Assembly (NCBI RefSeq): GCF_028463845.1
Contig: NZ_CP116805.1
Span: 682,001 to 746,000, forward strand
DNA length: 64,000 bases
Source of the DNA: Gimibacter soli
Lineage (GTDB): Bacteria; Pseudomonadota; Alphaproteobacteria; Sphingomonadales; Kordiimonadaceae
Reading direction: 5' to 3'
Part shown: one piece after another, positions 60,428 to 64,000 of the stretch
Layout of the letters: each line of letters opens with the position of its first letter
Numbering within the stretch: position 1 is the stretch's first letter
The notes under the pieces: model-generated
Seen by the model: the letters and a program-made list of their open reading frames with translations, nothing else
Told to the model about the DNA's origin: nothing
The model's database searches: none
Made by a program: the position numbers and the translations under genes

Positions 60428-60763
60428 ATGCGTATTGTTCGGGGGTTGTGGGTTGCGGGCCTGTTGCTGATGTCGGCGCCGGCGATGGCGTTTGAAGTGG
60501 AAGACCAGCTGGCGGCGCTGGCGCGGCAGCACGGGTGGGAATTCCACTGGTCGGCGTCCGCGCATTTCGAAAGCAGCCAGCAGGCGGACTTCGGCAACAG
60601 GGACTTTTTCAAGGCGGCCCACGATTATATCAGCCCGATCCTGCGCGACGAACCCCACGACGGTATCATCGTCTGCTACCACGCCGGGCGGCGTTTCATG
60701 ACGGTGGTGGATGCCAAAGTCGGCATGATGGATGGCGCCAGCTGTTTTCTCTATAAGGGCTGA
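60428..60763 (+). CDS. Small exported hypothetical protein
   Basis: A 111-residue protein with a signal peptide (MRIVRGLWVAGLLLMSAPAMA) and a small mature domain (FEVEDQLAALARQHGWEF, AHDYISPILRDEPHDGIIVC). It has two Cys (IIVCYHAGR and GASCFLYKG) that could form a disulfide. No family is recognised. GGGGG lies 6 bases before the ATG, and it is 18 bases after the M24 peptidase, so it probably belongs to that operon. Confidence 0.72.
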   Translation: MRIVRGLWVAGLLLMSAPAMAFEVEDQLAALARQHGWEFHWSASAHFESSQQADFGNRDFFKAAHDYISPILRDEPHDGIIVCYHAGRRFMTVVDAKVGMMDGASCFLYKG

Positions 60764-60793
60764 GTGAGACTATTTCCCTGGAAGGACGAATGA

Positions 60794-62131
60794 ATGAGTG
60801 ACGACACCCCGGCCGCGCGGCCCTTCGGTTTCTGGCAGGCCTGGGCGCTTGTCGTCGGCTCTGCGATCGGCTCCGGCGTCTTCATGATGCCGGCACTGCT
60901 GGCGCCGTATGGCCTTCTGGGTCTTGGCGGCTGGCTGATTTCCGGGATCGGCATCATGCTCGTCGCGCTCAATTTTGCGCGCATGTCGGCGCGGTTGCCG
61001 AAGCTTGGCGGGCCATACGCCTACGCGCGCGGCGGGCTGGGCGATTTCGCGGGCTTCCTGATTGCCTGGGGTTTCTGGATCAGCCAGTGGACGGCGATTT
61101 CGGCGGTGGCCGTGGCGGCGGTTGGCTATATGGCCTTCTTCCTGCCGGTGCTGAAGGAGCCTTTGCCCGCGCTCGCCGCTGGTCTTGCCTGCATCTGGGC
61201 GCTTGCCTTCCTCAATCTTCGCTCGCTTGACGGGGTCGGCAAATTCCAACTGGTCACCACTGTCCTCAAAGTCCTGCCGCTGGCGCTGATCGTTGTGGCG
61301 GGCGGTATGGCGGCGGGGGATGCGACCCTGCCCGAGATGAACCCGTCTGGCGGCAACCCCATCTCGGTTCTGGCGACCTCCGCGATGCTCACCATGTGGG
61401 CGCTTGTCGGCATGGAAGCGGTGACGGTGCCTGCTGAAGCCATCCAGAACCCGGAAAAGACCATCGCCCGCGCGCTTGTCGTTGGCGTCATCACCCTTCT
61501 CGTCATCTATTTCGCCTCGTCGGCGGCTGTGATGCTCCTTATCCCCGGTGATGTGCTTGCGGCATCGACCGCACCTTTTGCTGACGCTGCCACACTGCTG
61601 ATCGGCCCCGTGGGAGCGTCGGTCGTTGCCATCGGTGCCATCATCGCGACCGTCGGCGTGATCAACAGCTTCCTTCTGGTTTCGGGGCAAGTGCTCGTCG
61701 CGCCCGCGCGCGAAGGGCTGATCCCGGCCTGGTTCGGCAAGCTGTCGCGCCATGGCACCCCTGCCCGCGTCATCCTGATTTCGGCAACGCTCGCGAGCCT
61801 CCTGATGGCGATGAATTATACGAAGGGCCTTGTGGCTGCCTTTGAATTCATGATCCTTCTCTCCACGCTCACCACCCTGATCCCTTATGTGTTCACGGCG
61901 GTGGCAGAGATGTGGTTCATCAAACGCGATATACAGAAGGGCGACCGCTCGACCCGCGTGAAGCGCAACCTGCTGCTCGCGGTGCTGGCCTTCCTCGCCA
62001 CGCTCTTCATCATCGTCGGCTCGGGGGCCGAGACCGTCTTCTGGGGCTTCATGCTCCTGATTGTCGGCATGCCGATCTATGTGCTGGCGCGTGAGGACAG
62101 GACGGAAGGTGCAGCGCGGGCTACCGACTAG
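60794..62131 (+). CDS. APC-family amino acid permease
   Basis: A 445-residue transporter of the amino acid-polyamine-organocation superfamily. VVGSAIGSGVFMMPALLAPYG on helix 1, in the AdiC/CadB-like subgroup, and LGGPYAYARGGLGDFAGFLIAW on helix 3 are conserved (read in parts). About twelve helices are predicted. It may be an amino acid importer or an antiporter; the substrate cannot be told. GGAAGGAC precedes the ATG. It follows the small exported protein by 30 bases. Confidence 0.92.
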   Translation: MSDDTPAARPFGFWQAWALVVGSAIGSGVFMMPALLAPYGLLGLGGWLISGIGIMLVALNFARMSARLPKLGGPYAYARGGLGDFAGFLIAWGFWISQWTAISAVAVAAVGYMAFFLPVLKEPLPALAAGLACIWALAFLNLRSLDGVGKFQLVTTVLKVLPLALIVVAGGMAAGDATLPEMNPSGGNPISVLATSAMLTMWALVGMEAVTVPAEAIQNPEKTIARALVVGVITLLVIYFASSAAVMLLIPGDVLAASTAPFADAATLLIGPVGASVVAIGAIIATVGVINSFLLVSGQVLVAPAREGLIPAWFGKLSRHGTPARVILISATLASLLMAMNYTKGLVAAFEFMILLSTLTTLIPYVFTAVAEMWFIKRDIQKGDRSTRVKRNLLLAVLAFLATLFIIVGSGAETVFWGFMLLIVGMPIYVLAREDRTEGAARATD

Positions 62132-62469
62132 CAGCCCTTGCCGTGCGCCGCTGCGGCAGCGATGACGGCGGCAAGGTCGGCTTCATTGAAATCCTTCATG
62201 GACCGGAGGCGGATGCAGCTTTTGCCCGCCTTCGGGAAGCGGTCGCGGAACCCGTCGAGCACTTCGGGATTCACATAGATACTGACATGCTGAACCTGCG
62301 CCGCCAGATTGAGGGTCCCGGCGATATGCAGCATGCCATAGCTGATACCTTCAGCCGCTGAAGGCGCGGTCTTGAGCACCAGGCTGCGCACCGCCTGGAA
62401 GAGCGGACGCTGGTTTTCAGGCACAGCCGCGCAGTAAGCTTCGGGGGAGGAATGGTCGCGGGTCACCAT
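62128..62469 (-). CDS. DUF1801 family protein
   Basis: A 113-residue protein of the DUF1801 (YdhG-like) family, with SYGMLHIAGTLNLAAQ and NPEVLDGFRDRFPKAGKSCIRL matching the conserved core. The function of the family is unknown; members are small, soluble and may bind a ligand. It overlaps the APC permease gene by 4 bases tail to tail. Confidence 0.83.
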   Translation of the reverse strand: MVTRDHSSPEAYCAAVPENQRPLFQAVRSLVLKTAPSAAEGISYGMLHIAGTLNLAAQVQHVSIYVNPEVLDGFRDRFPKAGKSCIRLRSMKDFNEADLAAVIAAAAAHGKGC

Positions 62470-62588
62470 GGCATGTCTCCTTCGCAGACGAGTGTAATGC
62501 CGGAAGGCTGACGAAGCCAGTCTCGCCCTTGAGTCCGCACCTGCGAAAAGCTAGTCTCTTCATCACGCTAGCAGCATGGGGGCAGGGA

Positions 62589-63716
62589 ATGACGGTGACC
62601 ACGGAAACCAAGGATGCGATGGCGTCAGTCCGGCCGATCCGGGTCAGCATCGTCTCGCCGACCTATAACGAGCGGGGCAATGTGGGCGAACTGGCCCGGC
62701 GGCTGGATGCCGTGCTCGGGGCCACCGGCTGGGAGGTCATCTTTGTCGATGACGACAGCCCGGATGGCACCGCTGCGCTTGTCCATGAAATGGGCCGGGC
62801 CGACCCGCGTGTACGCTGCCTGCACCGGGTGGGGCGCCGGGGGCTATCGTCAGCCGTCGTTGAAGGCGCGCTCGCGGCATCCGGCGATCTTGTCGTAGTG
62901 ATCGATGCCGACCTGCAGCATGACGAAACCATCATCCCGAAGATGCTGGTGCATTTCGATGATGCGGCGGTCGATCTCGTCGTTGGCAGCCGTCACGTTG
63001 AAGGCGGCGGGCTTGGCGAATGGGGCGCGGCGCGCGTCGGCATCAGCCAGTTTGCCACGGTGCTCGCCAAATTTGTGCTGAAGGCCGATATCAGCGACCC
63101 GATGAGCGGCTTTTTCGCCTTCCGCCGCGACCTGATGGTGGAGGCGCTGCCGAACCTGTCGTCCATCGGTTTCAAGATTCTCCTCGATATGATCACCTCG
63201 GTGAACCGCCGCCTGACGGTGCGCGAGGTCGGCTATGTGTTCCGCAACCGGATCGAAGGCGAAAGCAAGCTTGATAACAAGGTGATCTGGGATTTCCTGA
63301 TGCTCCTCGCCGACAAGTCGGTCGGGCGCTATATCCCGGTCCGGTTCCTGTCGTTCAGCGCGGTTGGCACTGTCGGGCTAGTGGTTCACTTCGCGGTACT
63401 GACGCTGATGTTCAAGCTGATGGGCTTGCCCTTCTTCTGGGGGCAGACGGCGGCAACCTTTGTGGCCATGACCACGAACTTCCTGATGAATAACGAGCTG
63501 ACCTACAGCGACCGCAAGCTGCGCGGGCGGGCCATGCTGAAGGGCTGGGCGAGCTTCGTGGCGGCCTGCTCGATCGGCGCGGTTGCCAATGTGGGGGTCG
63601 CTGAATTTCTGTATGCGGGCGACGCGGAATGGGCGCTCTCGGCGCTGGCCGGCATCGTCGTCGGCACCGTCTGGAACTATGTGGCGACCGCCTGGTTCAC
63701 CTGGGGCCGCAAATAA
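62589..63716 (+). CDS. Glycosyltransferase family 2 fused to GtrA-like membrane domain
   Basis: A 375-residue protein with an N-terminal GT2 domain (SIVSPTYNERGNVGELARRL, VDDDSPDGTAAL, VIDADLQHDETIIP) of dolichol-phosphate mannosyltransferase type and a C-terminal GtrA domain with four helices (about 245-370). Such fusions transfer a sugar to undecaprenyl phosphate and move it across the membrane for later glycan or protein modification. GGGGGCAGGG precedes the ATG at 62589. It ends at a hairpin terminator. Confidence 0.92.
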   Translation: MTVTTETKDAMASVRPIRVSIVSPTYNERGNVGELARRLDAVLGATGWEVIFVDDDSPDGTAALVHEMGRADPRVRCLHRVGRRGLSSAVVEGALAASGDLVVVIDADLQHDETIIPKMLVHFDDAAVDLVVGSRHVEGGGLGEWGAARVGISQFATVLAKFVLKADISDPMSGFFAFRRDLMVEALPNLSSIGFKILLDMITSVNRRLTVREVGYVFRNRIEGESKLDNKVIWDFLMLLADKSVGRYIPVRFLSFSAVGTVGLVVHFAVLTLMFKLMGLPFFWGQTAATFVAMTTNFLMNNELTYSDRKLRGRAMLKGWASFVAACSIGAVANVGVAEFLYAGDAEWALSALAGIVVGTVWNYVATAWFTWGRK

Positions 63717-63734
63717 CAGACAGCTGAAAAAGAA

Positions 63735-63759
63735 AACGGCGACCCGATGGGCCGCCGTT
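63735..63759. terminator. Terminator after the GT2-GtrA gene
   Basis: AACGGCG pairs with CGCCGTT, with an inner CCC/GGG stem. CTTCTATTCTTT follows on the plus strand and TTTTCTTTTTC on the minus strand, so it can serve both convergent genes. Confidence 0.8.
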
Positions 63760-63783
63760 CTTCTATTCTTTATGCTTCACCGT

Positions 63784-64000
63784 TCAGGCGATGGTGCGTG
63801 CCATGTGCGTGCGGCGGCGGGTGGCAACACCCACGAGGCCGAAGCCCATGATCATCATCAGCCAGGTGGCCGGCTCAGGGATGCCGCCAACCGGAACGGT
63901 CGACAGGACATAGAGCGACAGGTGGCTGAGGCCCGGGTTCTTGCCGCCGTTGTTCAGGAGTTGCGGCATGAAGATGTTGCCATCGGCAAACACGCTTTTG
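63784..64000 (-). CDS. PEP-CTERM sorting-domain protein (D), 5' part missing
   Basis: Only the last 72 codons are in the window; the frame continues past the right edge. The tail reads GGIPEPATWLMMIMGFG and ends in RRRTHMARTIA. The visible mature part (NIFMPQLLNNGGKNPGLSHL, then SLYVLSTVPV) does not resemble genes A-C, yet the sorting tail shares 40 identical bases with them. It faces the GT2-GtrA gene across a terminator. Confidence 0.82.
   Translation of the reverse strand, partial: KSVFADGNIFMPQLLNNGGKNPGLSHLSLYVLSTVPVGGIPEPATWLMMIMGFGLVGVATRRRTHMARTIA
63837..63876 (-). repeat. PEP-CTERM tail repeat, copy 4
   Basis: Fourth identical copy of the 40-base sorting-tail segment, 28 kb from the other three and in an otherwise unrelated gene. 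Confidence 0.9.

Noticed and set aside
1-64000. Mobile elements, prophage or CRISPR arrays
   Set aside because: No transposase, integrase, phage structural gene, terminal inverted repeats or regularly spaced repeats were seen. The dispersed 40-base repeat lies in coding sequence of PEP-CTERM genes and is not an insertion element.

Overview
The window is a continuous stretch of high-GC chromosome from an alphaproteobacterium. The class is supported by a GcrA-type cell-cycle regulator, the hemC-hemD-mitofilin-hemY cluster, an Rrf2-sufBCDS-sufT-sufA operon and codon usage. Several PEP-CTERM proteins with a PEPATWLMMIMGFG-type tail suggest a relative of Sphingomonadales or Kordiimonadales, but that finer placement is inference. 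Genes are densely packed on both strands with many 1-4 base overlaps. I see no rRNA, CRISPR array, insertion sequence, prophage or integrase. One tRNA gene (Thr, anticodon CGT) is present.

Layout. 1-7.0 kb: housekeeping genes. EVE-domain protein, YciI-like protein, gpsA and tsaD run leftward; hemC, hemD, a mitofilin-like protein and hemY run rightward from a shared divergent region. 7.1-11 kb: tRNA-Thr, a large Cache/PAS sensor protein whose kinase core has lost its phospho-acceptor histidine, and trkH. 11-17 kb: the Fe-S cluster (suf) operon under an Rrf2 regulator. 17.3-20.3 kb: an E1-only 2-oxoacid dehydrogenase pair translationally coupled to a cytochrome b561, facing a cytochrome c'. 20.3-25 kb: gcrA, an orphan ABC-2 permease, then argD-argF-hslO behind a hairpin-rich leader. 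25-30 kb: a LytTR membrane regulator diverging from a PDZ/alpha-beta hydrolase, an acyltransferase-3 protein and an amidohydrolase. 30-36.6 kb: an accessory, more AT-rich region with four PEP-CTERM genes (two of them a tandem duplication) and a DUF885 lipoprotein. 36.6-40.3 kb: cspA, bfd and bfr with a Fur-like operator, trhO, an OsmC protein and a phosphatase. 40.4-42.3 kb: a small membrane protein and a chemoreceptor. 42.4-53.8 kb: peptidases (aminopeptidase P, oligopeptidase B, VanX-type dipeptidase), an unrecognised membrane protein, OmpW, a DNA glycosylase, a catalytically degenerate beta-lactamase-like protein, a nitroreductase and a MipA protein. 53.9-62.5 kb: MATE exporter, an OPT transporter operon with amidohydrolase and M24 peptidase, and an APC permease. 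62.6-64 kb: a GT2-GtrA fusion and a truncated PEP-CTERM gene at the edge.

How the parts fit. Much of the accessory content points to protein and peptide scavenging: OPT and APC uptake, at least six peptidases or amidohydrolases, and exported proteins. The PEP-CTERM genes share a 40-base identical C-terminal DNA segment in four copies. Three of them also share a promoter layout built on TTAA-N7-TTAA, the CtrA-box spacing. Together with gcrA in the same window this suggests cell-cycle-linked expression of surface proteins, which is the most interesting testable idea here. No exosortase gene lies in the window.
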